64,000 nt of DNA, taken from positions 1-64,000 of the forward strand of contig CACKWP010000003.1 of NCBI GenBank assembly GCA_902603945.1, given 5' to 3'. Below, piece after piece: positions 31,669 to 41,443 of this stretch (position 1 is its first letter; each line of letters starts with the position of its first letter). Source of the DNA: an uncultured Pelagibacteraceae bacterium (GTDB lineage Bacteria; Pseudomonadota; Alphaproteobacteria; Pelagibacterales; Pelagibacteraceae). The notes under the pieces were generated by a model, which made no database searches, was not told the origin of the DNA, and saw nothing but the letters and a program-made list of their open reading frames with translations. The position numbers and the translations under genes are program-made.

Positions 31669-33485
31669 TGTGCGGAATTATTGGTATAGCAAGCAACAAA
31701 CCAGTCTCAATAAATATAATTAATTCTTTAAAAAAATTGGAATATAGGGGTTATGACTCAGCAGGTCTAGCAACATTGACGAATAATTTTATTAACGAGA
31801 AAAAATGTTCTGGTAGAGTAGAGGAGTTAGAAAAAATTTTATTCAAAACCCCTTCAAATGGCAATATAGGCATTGGTCATGTCAGATGGGCCACTCATGG
31901 TGTTGCAAATGTTATCAATGCGCATCCTCATTCTTCTGAGCAAGTTTCAGTTGTTCATAACGGTATAATTGAAAATTCAGATGAGATAAAAAAAGAGTTA
32001 GAAGCAAAAGGACTAAAATTTAAGTCTCAAACTGATACAGAGGTTATAACTCTTCTTATTACCGAGGCATTAAAAAATAGCAACCCATTAGATTCAGTTT
32101 TCAAAACATTAAATAAGCTTCATGGTAGTTTTGCTCTTGGTATTCTGTTTAAAAATTTTTCAGACATTATTATAGGTGCGCGAAGAGGAAGCCCTTTAGC
32201 AGTAGGGTACTCTAATGGCGAAAACTATTTAGGTTCCGACTCTTATGCTTTAAAATCAATGACTAATAAAATCTCCTATTTAGATGATGGTGAAGTATGC
32301 GTATTAAGCAAAGATAACGTAAATTTTTACGACGCAAATCAGAAAAAGATTAATAAAAAAACTCATATTTTATCAGAAAATGAGAACATAGCGGATAAAG
32401 GTGAATACAAAAACTTTATGTCGAAGGAAATTTTTGAACAATCGAAAACTGCAAAAAATTGTATTAATGAATACATAGATAGCTTGAAAAGAGATATAAA
32501 TATTTATGATTTTCCACTTGACCCAAAAAAAATAAACAAGATTATCCTAATAGGTTGTGGCACTGCATATCATTCTTGTCTAGTAGCTAAATATTGGTTG
32601 GAGGAACTTACATCTATAGATATCGAAATAGATATTGCATCTGAGTTTAGATATAGGAGGCTTAAGTTTAATAAAAATAATCTTTACATATTTGTATCTC
32701 AATCTGGCGAAACTGCAGATACAGCGGCAGCTTTAGATATTTGTAAAAAAAATAAAGTAAAAACTTGCTCAATAATAAATGTGGTTGAAAGTACTATTGC
32801 TAGAAATTCTGACTGGGTTTTACCAATTCATGCGGGCCCTGAAATAGGAGTTGCATCAACAAAAGCTTTTATAGGACAATTGTTAGTCCTTTTTATACTA
32901 AGTTTAAAACTTGCAAAAATAAGAGACGATATAGATGAAAAAATATATGAAAAAAATATAAAAAATCTTAAAAAAATTCCTGTGAGTCTCCAAGAAAGTT
33001 TAAAAACTGAAAATAATATTCAAGTTATGGCTAAAGAATTTTTAAAAGCTAAAGGGTCAATGTTTTTAGGAAGAGGATCATCTTATCCTATTGCGCTAGA
33101 GGGAGCATTAAAATTAAAAGAACTATCCTATCTACATGCTGAAGGTTATCCAGCTGGAGAAATGAAGCACGGCCCATTAGCACTTATTGAAGAAGGGCTT
33201 CCTGTTATTATAATTGCTCCTAAAGACAAATATTTTGAAAAAACACTTTCTAATATGCAAGAAGTCATAGCAAGAGGTGGTAAAATTTTTTTTATTACAG
33301 ACAATAAGAAAATTATAGCCAACGACAATATTAGATTTGGTTTAAGAGTACCTTTTTTAAATAATCTTTTATCTCCAATATTACTCACAATACCATTACA
33401 ATTACTTGCCTATCACGTGGCATTGCTTAAAAATTGCGATATTGACAAACCAAGAAATTTGGCAAAATCAGTAACAGTTGAATAG
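31668..33485 (+). CDS. glmS: glutamine-fructose-6-phosphate aminotransferase (isomerising)
   Basis: Makes glucosamine-6-phosphate from fructose-6-phosphate and glutamine, the first step to UDP-GlcNAc. The N-terminal glutamine amidotransferase domain starts MCGIIG with the catalytic Cys as residue 2, followed by RGYDSAGLA and GHVRWATHG. Two SIS domains follow, with ILIGCGTAYHSC, SQSGETADT and GRGSSYPIALEGALKLKELSY. The C-terminus DKPRNLAKSVTVE is the family end. 605 residues is standard. It starts inside the stop of the glmU-like gene, so amino-sugar synthesis genes are coupled. Confidence 0.96.
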   Translation: MCGIIGIASNKPVSINIINSLKKLEYRGYDSAGLATLTNNFINEKKCSGRVEELEKILFKTPSNGNIGIGHVRWATHGVANVINAHPHSSEQVSVVHNGIIENSDEIKKELEAKGLKFKSQTDTEVITLLITEALKNSNPLDSVFKTLNKLHGSFALGILFKNFSDIIIGARRGSPLAVGYSNGENYLGSDSYALKSMTNKISYLDDGEVCVLSKDNVNFYDANQKKINKKTHILSENENIADKGEYKNFMSKEIFEQSKTAKNCINEYIDSLKRDINIYDFPLDPKKINKIILIGCGTAYHSCLVAKYWLEELTSIDIEIDIASEFRYRRLKFNKNNLYIFVSQSGETADTAAALDICKKNKVKTCSIINVVESTIARNSDWVLPIHAGPEIGVASTKAFIGQLLVLFILSLKLAKIRDDIDEKIYEKNIKNLKKIPVSLQESLKTENNIQVMAKEFLKAKGSMFLGRGSSYPIALEGALKLKELSYLHAEGYPAGEMKHGPLALIEEGLPVIIIAPKDKYFEKTLSNMQEVIARGGKIFFITDNKKIIANDNIRFGLRVPFLNNLLSPILLTIPLQLLAYHVALLKNCDIDKPRNLAKSVTVE

Positions 33486-33486
33486 A

Positions 33487-33903
33487 ATGTCATCAAAATA
33501 TAAAGCTATGGTCTTGTCTTGTATAGACCCGAGGTTTCAATCAATTGTTTACAATTATTTAAAAAAAAAGAATCTAAAAGGAAAGTATAGTTTGTTCACT
33601 ATTGCCGGATCAGCAATAGGTGTCACATCTTTAAAATTTAAAAAATGGCATAAAACTTTTTGGGATAATATTGATATATCTATTAAGCTTCATAAAATAA
33701 AAAAATTAATTGTTATAAATCATCGGGACTGTGGAGCCGCTAAAATTGTTAGTGGTAAAAAAAAATTTAGGAGGGATATAGAAACAAAAATCCATAAAGT
33801 TTCTTTTAAAAAAATTAAAAAAAAATTAAAAAATAAGCATCCAAAATTGAAAATAGAATTAAAATTGATTTCTTTGAATAAGAAAGTAGAAAGATTTAAT
33901 TAA
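33487..33903 (+). CDS. carbonic anhydrase-like (beta-class-related) protein
   Basis: A short 138-residue protein related to beta-carbonic anhydrases. The zinc-site signatures are visible: SCIDPRF for the first Cys and Asp-Arg dyad, and VINHRDCGAAKIV for the His and second Cys, with TIAGSAIG between. True beta enzymes are usually near 200 residues, so this belongs to a compact related group whose activity is not settled. I choose the ATG at 33487, one base after the glmS stop, and not an in-frame TTG. The C-terminal third is very lysine-rich. It converges with pgl and overlaps it by 8 bases. Confidence 0.72.
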   Translation: MSSKYKAMVLSCIDPRFQSIVYNYLKKKNLKGKYSLFTIAGSAIGVTSLKFKKWHKTFWDNIDISIKLHKIKKLIVINHRDCGAAKIVSGKKKFRRDIETKIHKVSFKKIKKKLKNKHPKLKIELKLISLNKKVERFN

Positions 33904-34564
33904 TTAAAAAGCAATATAGTTTTTTTCTTTTTAATTTATTAACTGGAATGTTTTTATCTGCTTTATTAAATTTTTTAAAAATTGAAGATTTCGTCTTACT
34001 ATTTAACCACAAAAAAATTTTTTTGGATTCGTTGATTAAATTTAAACTTAATGTAAGTCTTTTAAAATCTTTTCTATTAATTGGTTTTGTAATAAAATTT
34101 TCTCTAAGCTCTTTTGAATTTGGAAATATAGAAACTATATGACCGTCATTTCCCATCCCTAGTAAAAAAATATCAAAGTGTATTTGTCCTTTTTTAAAAT
34201 ATTTCTGAATTTTTTTTTTATAATATACAGCTGCTTTGTTTATTTCTATATTGCTTGTTTTAAATGGAAATATATTTTTTTTATTGATTTTAATCTTTTT
34301 TAATAAACAATCATTCACAAGTTTATAATTTGAATTAATTGATTTATTTGAAACAAATCTTTCATCACCCCAGAACAAATCAATATTTGACCAATCAATT
34401 TTTGATGAAACCATCTTTTTGTATAATCTTTTCGGACTAGGACCTCCGGTTAAAACGAAACTTAGTCTCTTTTTAGCCTTCTTTTTTTTAATAGCCTCTA
34501 TTTTGAGAATTTTAATAAATTCATTTATAAGCGCGATTTCATTTCTTTTTTTAATAATTTTCAT
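33896..34564 (-). CDS. pgl: 6-phosphogluconolactonase
   Basis: Hydrolyses 6-phosphogluconolactone in the oxidative pentose phosphate pathway. The DevB/SOL family motifs are present: SFVLTGGPSPKRLYKKM, DLFWGDERFV, and LLGMGNDGHIVSIFP, which carries the catalytic Asp-Gly-His. Length of 222 residues is normal. It stands alone on the minus strand between two rightward units, without zwf or edd next to it here. Its promoter shares the 73-base gap with that of the class II DAHP synthase gene. Confidence 0.88.
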   Translation of the reverse strand: MKIIKKRNEIALINEFIKILKIEAIKKKKAKKRLSFVLTGGPSPKRLYKKMVSSKIDWSNIDLFWGDERFVSNKSINSNYKLVNDCLLKKIKINKKNIFPFKTSNIEINKAAVYYKKKIQKYFKKGQIHFDIFLLGMGNDGHIVSIFPNSKELRENFITKPINRKDFKRLTLSLNLINESKKIFLWLNSKTKSSIFKKFNKADKNIPVNKLKRKKLYCFLIN

Positions 34565-34579
34565 TAAATATTAAAGTAA

Positions 34580-34609
34580 TTGTATATTGTGGCTTGGAAA
34601 ATTTATAAT
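34580..34609 (+). promoter_or_regulatory. predicted promoter of the DAHP synthase gene
   Basis: A -35-like TTGTAT at 34580-34585 and a perfect TATAAT at 34604-34609 are 18 bases apart, 28 bases upstream of the ATG at 34638. This also argues against the longer upstream start, which would be within the promoter. Confidence 0.5.
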
Positions 34610-34637
34610 AGCAATATATATATACCGTGAGTTGAAT

Positions 34638-36014
34638 ATGAAAAAATGGAGCTTAAATAGTTGGACTAAATTACCTGCTAAACACTTACCTGTTTATCAG
34701 GATAAAGAAGAATTAGATTTAGTTTTGGGTAAAATTAAAAAGTACCCACCTTTAGTTTTTGCAGGTGAAACAAGATCGCTTAAAAAATCTTTAGCAGAGG
34801 TAGCTGAAGGAAAAGCATTCCTATTGCAAGGTGGCGACTGTGCTGAAAGTTTTGCGGAATTCCATCCAGATAATATTAGAGATACTTTTAAAGTGCTATT
34901 GCAAATGTCTCTTGTTTTAACCGCATCTGCATCTATGCCAGTTATAAAAGTCGGTAGAATAGCTGGTCAATTTTCAAAACCTAGAAGTTCTGCTATTGAA
35001 AAAAAAGATGGAAAAGAATTACCTAGTTATTTAGGTGACAATATAAATGGTATGGAGTTTACTGAAAAAGCTAGAATACCAGATGCAAAAAGATTATTTA
35101 GAGCATACTCTCAATCAGCATCTACACTAAATTTACTTAGAGCATTTTCTCAAGGAGGATTTGCAGACTTAAGACAAGTTCATCTATGGAACTTAGGTTT
35201 TATTAAAGACAAAACTAAAGGCAAGTATAAAGAAATTGAAGATAAAATCAGTGATGCCTTAGCTTTTATGGAGGCTTGTGGAATTAATTCAGATAATAAT
35301 CGAAGGTTAAGATCAGTTAATTTTTACACATCTCATGAAGCGTTACTTCTACCTTTTGAAGAGTCAATGACTAGAATAGACTCAACAACTGGTGAATATC
35401 ATGACACCTCAGCACACTTTGTATGGATTGGTGATAGAACAAGACAACCTGACGGCGCTCATGTCGAGTTCTGTAGAGGAATAAAAAATCCTATAGGATT
35501 AAAATGTGGTCCAACTTTAAAGCCTGATGAACTTGTAAATCTTTGCAATATATTGAATCCTGAAAACGAGCCAGGTAGACTTACTTTAATATCAAGATTT
35601 GGTGCAGACAACGTTGATAAATATTTGCCAAAATTAATTAAAGCTGTAAAAAAAGAAGGCTTAAAAGTAGTTTGGTCTTGTGACCCTATGCACGGAAATA
35701 CCATCAAAGCAGCCACAGGTTTTAAAACAAGAACTTTTGAGAGTGTTTTAAAAGAAGTAAAAAATTTCTTTGCTGTTAGTCAAGCAGAGGGAAGCTACGC
35801 TGGTGGATTACATGTCGAAATGACTGGTCAAGATGTGACAGAGTGTACGGGGGGAGCTCAAAAAATCTCAGAAAATGATCTTGCAAATAGATATAGAACT
35901 CATTGTGACCCTAGATTAAATGCTGACCAAGCATTAGAGTTAGCTTTCTTAATTTCTGAAGAAATCAAGAAAAACTCAAAAATTTCAAACAAAATTATTC
36001 AAGCCGCGTCTTAA
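34638..36014 (+). CDS. aroG: 3-deoxy-7-phosphoheptulonate synthase, class II
   Basis: First step of aromatic amino acid synthesis, joining PEP and erythrose-4-phosphate. It is a class II (plant/mycobacterial type) enzyme, recognised from [32 protein letters not shown] with the metal-binding Cys, [33 protein letters not shown] and [12 protein letters not shown]. Length from ATG 34638 is 458 residues, as expected. I use this ATG because the upstream region holds a promoter and has no family similarity. A 12-base-pair inverted repeat spans its stop codon. Confidence 0.94.
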   Translation: MKKWSLNSWTKLPAKHLPVYQDKEELDLVLGKIKKYPPLVFAGETRSLKKSLAEVAEGKAFLLQGGDCAESFAEFHPDNIRDTFKVLLQMSLVLTASASMPVIKVGRIAGQFSKPRSSAIEKKDGKELPSYLGDNINGMEFTEKARIPDAKRLFRAYSQSASTLNLLRAFSQGGFADLRQVHLWNLGFIKDKTKGKYKEIEDKISDALAFMEACGINSDNNRRLRSVNFYTSHEALLLPFEESMTRIDSTTGEYHDTSAHFVWIGDRTRQPDGAHVEFCRGIKNPIGLKCGPTLKPDELVNLCNILNPENEPGRLTLISRFGADNVDKYLPKLIKAVKKEGLKVVWSCDPMHGNTIKAATGFKTRTFESVLKEVKNFFAVSQAEGSYAGGLHVEMTGQDVTECTGGAQKISENDLANRYRTHCDPRLNADQALELAFLISEEIKKNSKISNKIIQAAS

Positions 36015-36036
36015 TAATTATTGTAATTATTAAGAC
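36008..36036 (+). terminator. hairpin across the aroG stop codon
   Basis: Arms GTCTTAATAATT (36008-36019) and AATTATTAAGAC (36025-36036) are perfectly complementary over 12 bases around a 5-base loop. The stop codon TAA lies in the left arm. There is no T-run after it, so it is a weak or Rho-assisted terminator or an mRNA-end-protecting hairpin. It separates aroG from nadE, 31 bases before the nadE start. Confidence 0.5.
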
Positions 36037-36067
36037 CTAACCTTAAAAGAGAGGTAAAGTATTAATT

Positions 36068-36805
36068 ATGGATGTAAAAAAAAGAGCTAAATTTATCACT
36101 GATTGGATCGACGGCTATTGTGAGACAACTTCTTACAAACCTAAAGCATTAGTTGTAGGAATTTCAGGTGGAATAGATTCTTCCGTAGTGAGTACTTTAT
36201 GTGCAAATACTGGTCGAAAAACGATTGTGTTAACAATGCCAATTAAACAAATTAAGTCTCAACATGACTTAAGCCTCTTGCATGCTAAATGGTTAAAACA
36301 AAAGTATAAAAATGTAGAACACCATTTGTTGGAAATGGATAAAATTTTTAATTCGTTTTCTCAAGTTTTAAATAAATTTGATAATGAACATGGATATGCA
36401 AATTCAAGAGCAAGATTGAGAATGGCGACTTTATACCAAGTAGCAGCAGCTAATGATGGAATTGTTGTTGGAACAGGTAATAAGGTTGAAGATTTTGGTG
36501 TTGGTTTTTATACTAAATACGGTGATGGAGGAGTTGATATTTCCCCTTTAGCTGATTGTAATAAAACACAAGTTTGGGAACTCGGAAGACATCTTGGTGT
36601 TTCAAATGAAATAATCAACACCCCGCCAACTGACGGATTATGGGATGATGGAAGAAACGATGTTCAACAGCTTGGAATGAGTTACGAAGATCTTGAAAAA
36701 GCTATGGAAAATAAAAATGATCCAAATTACCAAAAATATTTAAAAATTAGAGAAAAAAACTTACACAAAATGAATCCAATACCAGTTTGCAAATTTAATG
36801 AGTGA
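36068..36805 (+). CDS. nadE: NAD synthase, ammonia-dependent
   Basis: Converts nicotinic acid adenine dinucleotide, ATP and ammonia to NAD. The N-type ATP pyrophosphatase loop is VVGISGGIDSSVVSTL near residues 29-44. Further conserved parts are NSRARLRMATLYQVAA, VVGTGNKVEDFGVGFYTKYGDGGVDISPLADC and PPTDGLWDDGRND. At 245 residues it is the short form without a glutaminase domain, so ammonia comes from another source. It overlaps cysS by 8 bases, which places it first in the operon nadE-cysS-cimA-trmJ. Confidence 0.93.
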   Translation: MDVKKRAKFITDWIDGYCETTSYKPKALVVGISGGIDSSVVSTLCANTGRKTIVLTMPIKQIKSQHDLSLLHAKWLKQKYKNVEHHLLEMDKIFNSFSQVLNKFDNEHGYANSRARLRMATLYQVAAANDGIVVGTGNKVEDFGVGFYTKYGDGGVDISPLADCNKTQVWELGRHLGVSNEIINTPPTDGLWDDGRNDVQQLGMSYEDLEKAMENKNDPNYQKYLKIREKNLHKMNPIPVCKFNE

Positions 36806-38147
36806 TCTTCAATTAACTAATTCATTATCAAGAAAAAAAGAAATTTTTAAACCAATAAATCCTGAACAGGTTTCTTTGTACGCTTGTGGTCCAACCGTTT
36901 ATGACAAACCTCATGTTGGTAACGCACGTAGTCTTGTAGTATTTGATGTTTTGTTCCGAGTTTTAAAAGCACTTTATGGTAAAAACGTAAAATATGTAAG
37001 AAATATTACTGATGTAGATGATAAAATAATTGAAGCATCAAAAAAAAATAAAAAAGATATAGAAGTAATCACTAATGAAGTTACAAAAATATTTCATGAT
37101 AATTGTAAAAGTTTAAACTGCTTAAAACCAACAGAAGAACCAAAGGCTACTGACCATATTCAAGAAATGATAGAAATGTCATCATCTTTAATTTCAAAAG
37201 GCTTTGCTTACGAAAAAAAGGGCCATGTATATTTTGAGGTAAATTCTTTTAAAGAATATGGAAAATTATCTAATAAAAATTTAGATGAATTAAAAGCAGG
37301 AAGTAGAATTGAAATATCTGATTTTAAAAAGAATCCTATGGACTTTGTTTTATGGAAACCCTCAAAAGATAATGATCCAGGTTGGGATTCCCCATGGGGA
37401 AGGGGTAGACCTGGCTGGCATTTAGAATGCTCAGTTATGAGTGAAAAGTACTTAGGAAAAAATTTTGATATACATGGAGGAGGGCTTGATTTAATTTTTC
37501 CCCATCACGAAAATGAAATAGCTCAATCTTGTTCAAATAATAAAACTAAAAATTTTGCAAATTATTGGGTGCATAACGGCTTTGTAACAATCAATAAAGA
37601 AAAAATGTCGAAGTCTTTAGGAAACATAATTACCATTTCTGAGGCAGTCACTAAATATTCGGGAGAGGTAGTTAGATTAGCTCTTCTAAGCGCACACTAT
37701 AGTCAACCACTTGATTGGAATGAGGAACTTTTAAAAAATCAGGAAAGAGTATTAAATAAATGGTATAATCTTTATTCTGATCAAAATGAAATAACTAAAG
37801 ATGATGTCGATGAGATTTTATTAGATGATCTCAATACACCAGGGTTGATAGCCAAAATACATGAATTATATAATGCTGCTAGCAAAGGAGACGACCAAAA
37901 AAAATTGAAATTTAATCAAGCTTGTAGACTTATTGGATTATTTGGTTTAACGAAAAAAGAGTGGGAAAGTACAAAAAAGAAAAAAATTAGTATATCTGAA
38001 AGTTATATTGAAAAAAAAATAGAGGAAAGAAAAAATGCAAAAAGTAAAGGAGATTTTGCATTGGCAGATAAAATAAGAGATGAATTACTTTCAAAAGGAA
38101 TTTTAATTGAGGATCAAAAGCAAAAAACAATCTGGAAATTTAAATGA
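36798..38147 (+). CDS. cysS: cysteinyl-tRNA synthetase
   Basis: Class I aminoacyl-tRNA synthetase of 449 residues. The N-terminal signature is YACGPTVYDKPHVGNAR (zinc cysteine and HIGH-type motif). The zinc site continues with WHLECSVMS and GGGLDLIFPHHENEIAQS. The KMSKS loop is KEKMSKSLGN. The C-terminal DALR-like helix bundle ends near the family length. It overlaps nadE at its start and cimA at its end (ATGA). Tight overlap on both sides indicates a single mRNA. Confidence 0.95.
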   Translation: MSDLQLTNSLSRKKEIFKPINPEQVSLYACGPTVYDKPHVGNARSLVVFDVLFRVLKALYGKNVKYVRNITDVDDKIIEASKKNKKDIEVITNEVTKIFHDNCKSLNCLKPTEEPKATDHIQEMIEMSSSLISKGFAYEKKGHVYFEVNSFKEYGKLSNKNLDELKAGSRIEISDFKKNPMDFVLWKPSKDNDPGWDSPWGRGRPGWHLECSVMSEKYLGKNFDIHGGGLDLIFPHHENEIAQSCSNNKTKNFANYWVHNGFVTINKEKMSKSLGNIITISEAVTKYSGEVVRLALLSAHYSQPLDWNEELLKNQERVLNKWYNLYSDQNEITKDDVDEILLDDLNTPGLIAKIHELYNAASKGDDQKKLKFNQACRLIGLFGLTKKEWESTKKKKISISESYIEKKIEERKNAKSKGDFALADKIRDELLSKGILIEDQKQKTIWKFK

Positions 38148-39748
38148 CTAAAGAAAAAATATTTATATTTGACACAACTTTAAGAGACGGAGCCCAAACT
38201 GAAGGTGTAGATTTCTCAATTGAGGACAAAAATAAAATAGCTAAAGTTTTATCAGATATAGGTGTAGATTACGTTGAAGGAGGTTGGCCAGGCGCTAATC
38301 CTGTAGACACAAAATTTTTTTCAAATCCTCCAAAAATGAGTAAAACTTTATTTACTGCATTTGGTATGACAAAAAAAAATGGAAGAAGTGCAGATAATGA
38401 TCCTGGTTTAGCCTCTCTAATCAATGCAAATACTCCAGCTGTTTGTGTGGTAGGTAAATCTTGGGATTTCCATGTGAAAGTTGCATTGGGTATTAAAAAT
38501 GAGGAAAATTTGGAAAACATTAGAGAGACAACCAAACATTTTGTAAAAAATAACAAAGAATTTTTATTTGATGCTGAACATTTTTTTGATGGGTACAAGG
38601 CTAACCCTGAATACGCAATTAATTGTTTGAAAGAAGCCTATGACAATGGGGCTAGATGGGTTGTTTTATGTGATACTAATGGCGGCACATTACCAAATGA
38701 AATTCGAGAAATCGTATCAAAAGTTTCAAAAGAAATTCCAGGCAAAAATCTTGGTATCCATGCACATAACGATACGGAAAATGCTGTAGCAAATTCTCTG
38801 GCGGCAGTTGAATGTGGAGTAAGACAAATTCAAGGAACTATCAATGGACTTGGAGAGAGATGTGGAAACGCAAACCTAATGTCAATTATACCCAGTTTAT
38901 GTCTTAAAAAATCTTTTTACGATAAATATGAAATAAACATTAAAAGAGATAAACTCTCATCTTTAACAGAATGTTCAAGACTGTTAGATGAAATATTGAA
39001 TAGAAAACCAAATAAAAATATGGCTTATGTTGGTGCTTCAGCTTTTTCCCACAAAGGAGGTTTACACGTTTCAGCAGTGAAGAAAGATCCAAAAACCTAT
39101 GAACACATAGATCCTAAGTTAATAGGCAATCATAGAAATATAATAGTTTCAAATCAAGCTGGTCGATCAAATATATTATCTAGACTTGAAAAATATGGGG
39201 TTAAAATTGACTCAAAAGACTCAAAGGTTCAAAAAATTTTAGATGAAGTAAAAGACAGGGAGTTTAGTGGTTACTCTTATGATGGAGCTGATGCTTCATT
39301 CGAACTACTAGCAAACCGACTTCTAGGTAAAGTGCCGGAATATTTAAAAGTTAAAAGTTACGACGTGAATGTATCAAAATTCAAAAAAATACAAACTAAA
39401 GCAAGCGTAGTTTTTCTAATTGACGGAAAAGAAATTGAATGTCATGGGGAGGGTAACGGACCAGTAAATGCATTAGATAATGCTATAAGATCAAATTTTA
39501 AAAAAGTGACAAAATATTATAATTTTTTTTCTGACTTAAAACTTCTTGATTATAAAGTTAGAATTCTTAACACAGGGACAGAAGCAACCACAAGAGTTTT
39601 GATTGAAAGTACAGATAAATCAGGAGTGAGCTGGTTTACGGTAGGTGTATCACCAAATATAATTGAAGCTTCCTTTAAAGCATTAATAGATAGCTTAGAT
39701 TATAAGTTATATAAAGAAAAAGCACCCGCTAACTTAAATGAAAAATAA
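38144..39748 (+). CDS. cimA: (R)-citramalate synthase
   Basis: Condenses pyruvate with acetyl-CoA to citramalate, giving a threonine-independent route to isoleucine. It belongs to the DRE-TIM family with FDTTLRDGAQTEGVDF at the N-terminus, LFDAEHFFDGYKANPEYA, LCDTNGGTLP, and the metal-binding HAHNDTENAVANSLAA. The LeuA-type regulatory domain is in the last 150 residues (VFLIDGKEIECHGEGNGPVNALD). The TEGVDFS segment and 534-residue length point to CimA, not LeuA. It overlaps cysS by 4 and trmJ by 11 bases. Confidence 0.92.
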   Translation: MTKEKIFIFDTTLRDGAQTEGVDFSIEDKNKIAKVLSDIGVDYVEGGWPGANPVDTKFFSNPPKMSKTLFTAFGMTKKNGRSADNDPGLASLINANTPAVCVVGKSWDFHVKVALGIKNEENLENIRETTKHFVKNNKEFLFDAEHFFDGYKANPEYAINCLKEAYDNGARWVVLCDTNGGTLPNEIREIVSKVSKEIPGKNLGIHAHNDTENAVANSLAAVECGVRQIQGTINGLGERCGNANLMSIIPSLCLKKSFYDKYEINIKRDKLSSLTECSRLLDEILNRKPNKNMAYVGASAFSHKGGLHVSAVKKDPKTYEHIDPKLIGNHRNIIVSNQAGRSNILSRLEKYGVKIDSKDSKVQKILDEVKDREFSGYSYDGADASFELLANRLLGKVPEYLKVKSYDVNVSKFKKIQTKASVVFLIDGKEIECHGEGNGPVNALDNAIRSNFKKVTKYYNFFSDLKLLDYKVRILNTGTEATTRVLIESTDKSGVSWFTVGVSPNIIEASFKALIDSLDYKLYKEKAPANLNEK

Positions 39749-40463
39749 ATTTGGTTTTATTTTGATCAAACCACAATTAGGTGAAAATATAGGCGCATGC
39801 GCGAGATCTATGAAAAATTTTGGATTTCAAAATTTAAATATTGTATCTCCAAAATTTGCTTTTCCGAATCATAAAACTAAAGTTACAGCAGTTGGGGCTT
39901 ATGATATTATTAATAAAACAAAAGTTTTTAATTCCACTGAAAAAGCAGTGAGTGAATTTGACTTAGTTTTTTCACTAAGTGCAAGAAGACGAGATATTAA
40001 TAAAAATCACATAACAATTAATGATTTTTTCAATATTTTAAAAAAAAGAAAAAATTCTAAAGTTGGCTTAATGTTCGGACCAGAAGCATCTGGCCTTTCA
40101 AATATTGATTTATCACTCTCTAATTATATTTTACAAATTCCAACTGCCAAAAATTTTAAATCATTAAATCTTTCTCACTCAGTTACATTAATCTGTTATG
40201 AAATATTTAAATTTAGTAATAAAAAATTATTTAATAAATCTGGAAAAAAAATTAAGATTTCATCGAAATTAAATATAACTTCATTAGTGAAACATTTGAT
40301 AAAACTTTTGGAAAAAAAAGATTTTTTTTTACCTATTGAAAAAAAACAGTCAATGTTACTTAATATTAATAATCTTATTTATAGACTTGAACCAAATGAC
40401 AAAGAATTGAGGATTTTAGCTAGTATTATTAGTTCTTTGAGTAAAAATAAATATAAACCGTAA
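39738..40463 (+). CDS. trmJ: TrmH/SpoU-family RNA methyltransferase, TrmJ-like
   Basis: 2'-O-methyltransferase of the SPOUT class, probably acting on tRNA position 32 or similar. Motifs are FILIKPQLGENIGACARSMKNFGF near the start (motif 1), GLMFGPEASGLSNIDLSLSNYILQIPT (motif 2) and KSLNLSHSVTLICYEIF (motif 3) with the trefoil-knot residues. 241 residues fits TrmJ. It begins inside the end of cimA. The cysS-cimA-trmJ order is one I recall as common among alphaproteobacteria. Confidence 0.85.
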   Translation: MKNKFGFILIKPQLGENIGACARSMKNFGFQNLNIVSPKFAFPNHKTKVTAVGAYDIINKTKVFNSTEKAVSEFDLVFSLSARRRDINKNHITINDFFNILKKRKNSKVGLMFGPEASGLSNIDLSLSNYILQIPTAKNFKSLNLSHSVTLICYEIFKFSNKKLFNKSGKKIKISSKLNITSLVKHLIKLLEKKDFFLPIEKKQSMLLNINNLIYRLEPNDKELRILASIISSLSKNKYKP

Positions 40464-40491
40464 TTGACAAATGGATCTGAAACCTTATAAA
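40464..40491 (+). promoter_or_regulatory. sigma-70 promoter of rpsD
   Basis: A perfect -35 TTGACA at 40464-40469 and a -10 TATAAA at 40486-40491, 16 bases apart, just after the trmJ stop (40463) and before the rpsD ATG at 40508. This is the best promoter match seen in the window. The predicted leader is only about 10 bases. Confidence 0.65.
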
Positions 40492-40507
40492 CAATCAATT
40501 ATTAAAT

Positions 40508-41125
40508 ATGACAAAAAGACTAAAATCTAAACATAAAGTAGATAGAAGACTCAGAGCAAATATTTGGGGAAGACCCAAAAGCCCTTTTAATTCTCGGGCT
40601 TACCCTCCAGGGCAACATGGACAAAACAAAAAAGGCAAACCTACTGATTATGGTATTCAATTGCAGGCAAAACAAAAACTTAAAGCTTACTATGGAAACA
40701 TTAATGAGAGACAGTTTAGAAATATTTATAGGAAGGCACTTTCTAAAAGAGGCGACACAACAGAAAATTTAATTGCATTACTTGAAAGCAGACTTGATAC
40801 GGTAGTCTATAGAGCAAAGTTCGCACCTACAGTATTTGCTGCTAGACAAATGATTAATCATGGCCATATAAAAGTTAATAAAAAGAGAGTTAACATTTCA
40901 AGTTACGTTGTAAAAAGCACTGACTCAATTGAAGTAAGGGAAAAATCAAAAAAATTAACCATCATAGATGGATCTTTGCAAAGTAAAGAGAGGGATGTTC
41001 CTGAATATATACAACTAGATGATAAAAATAAAATTGTTAAATTAATAAGAGTGCCTAAATTTGCGGAAGTTCCTTTCCCAGTTATTATGGAACCAAACTT
41101 AGTAATTGAGTACTATTCTCGATAA
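40508..41125 (+). CDS. rpsD: 30S ribosomal protein S4
   Basis: Primary 16S rRNA-binding protein. The sequence shows the alphaproteobacterial S4 pattern: [51 protein letters not shown] and the S4 RNA-binding domain [38 protein letters not shown]. 205 residues is normal. It has its own promoter and lies outside the alpha operon, as in alphaproteobacteria. Its stop abuts that of the convergent glutaredoxin gene. Confidence 0.96.
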   Translation: MTKRLKSKHKVDRRLRANIWGRPKSPFNSRAYPPGQHGQNKKGKPTDYGIQLQAKQKLKAYYGNINERQFRNIYRKALSKRGDTTENLIALLESRLDTVVYRAKFAPTVFAARQMINHGHIKVNKKRVNISSYVVKSTDSIEVREKSKKLTIIDGSLQSKERDVPEYIQLDDKNKIVKLIRVPKFAEVPFPVIMEPNLVIEYYSR

Positions 41126-41443
41126 TCAAATTAATTTTTTTTCTTCGAATAATTTTTTTAATTCACCTTTTTCAAACATTTCTTTTACAATATCACAACC
41201 ACCTACAAATTCCTTTTTTACGTAAAGTTGGGGTATAGTAGGCCAATCACTAAATTCTTTAATTCCTTGTCTCAAATTTTCATCCTCAAGGACGTTTACG
41301 CCTTTAAAATTTACTTTTAAATGCTTTAAAACATTTGATACAGCCATCGAAAATCCACATTGAGGAGAGTCTGGAGTGCCTTTCATAAATAAACAAACAT
41401 CATTATCATTAATTAAGCTCTCTATTTTTTTATTTATTTCCAT
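41126..41443 (-). CDS. grxD: monothiol glutaredoxin
   Basis: A 105-residue Grx4-type glutaredoxin with the CGFS active site in [15 protein letters not shown]. Also present are [23 protein letters not shown], the glutathione-binding and cis-proline region. These proteins bind a glutathione-ligated [2Fe-2S] cluster, often shared with a BolA partner. The bolA gene lies directly upstream and overlaps by one base, which supports a BolA-Grx4 iron-sulfur complex. It is the last gene of a nine-gene leftward unit. Confidence 0.94.
   Translation of the reverse strand: MEINKKIESLINDNDVCLFMKGTPDSPQCGFSMAVSNVLKHLKVNFKGVNVLEDENLRQGIKEFSDWPTIPQLYVKKEFVGGCDIVKEMFEKGELKKLFEEKKLI

Noticed and set aside
34587-34637. 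Upstream start of the DAHP synthase gene
   Set aside because: The region holds a good promoter, and class II enzymes begin near MKKWS.
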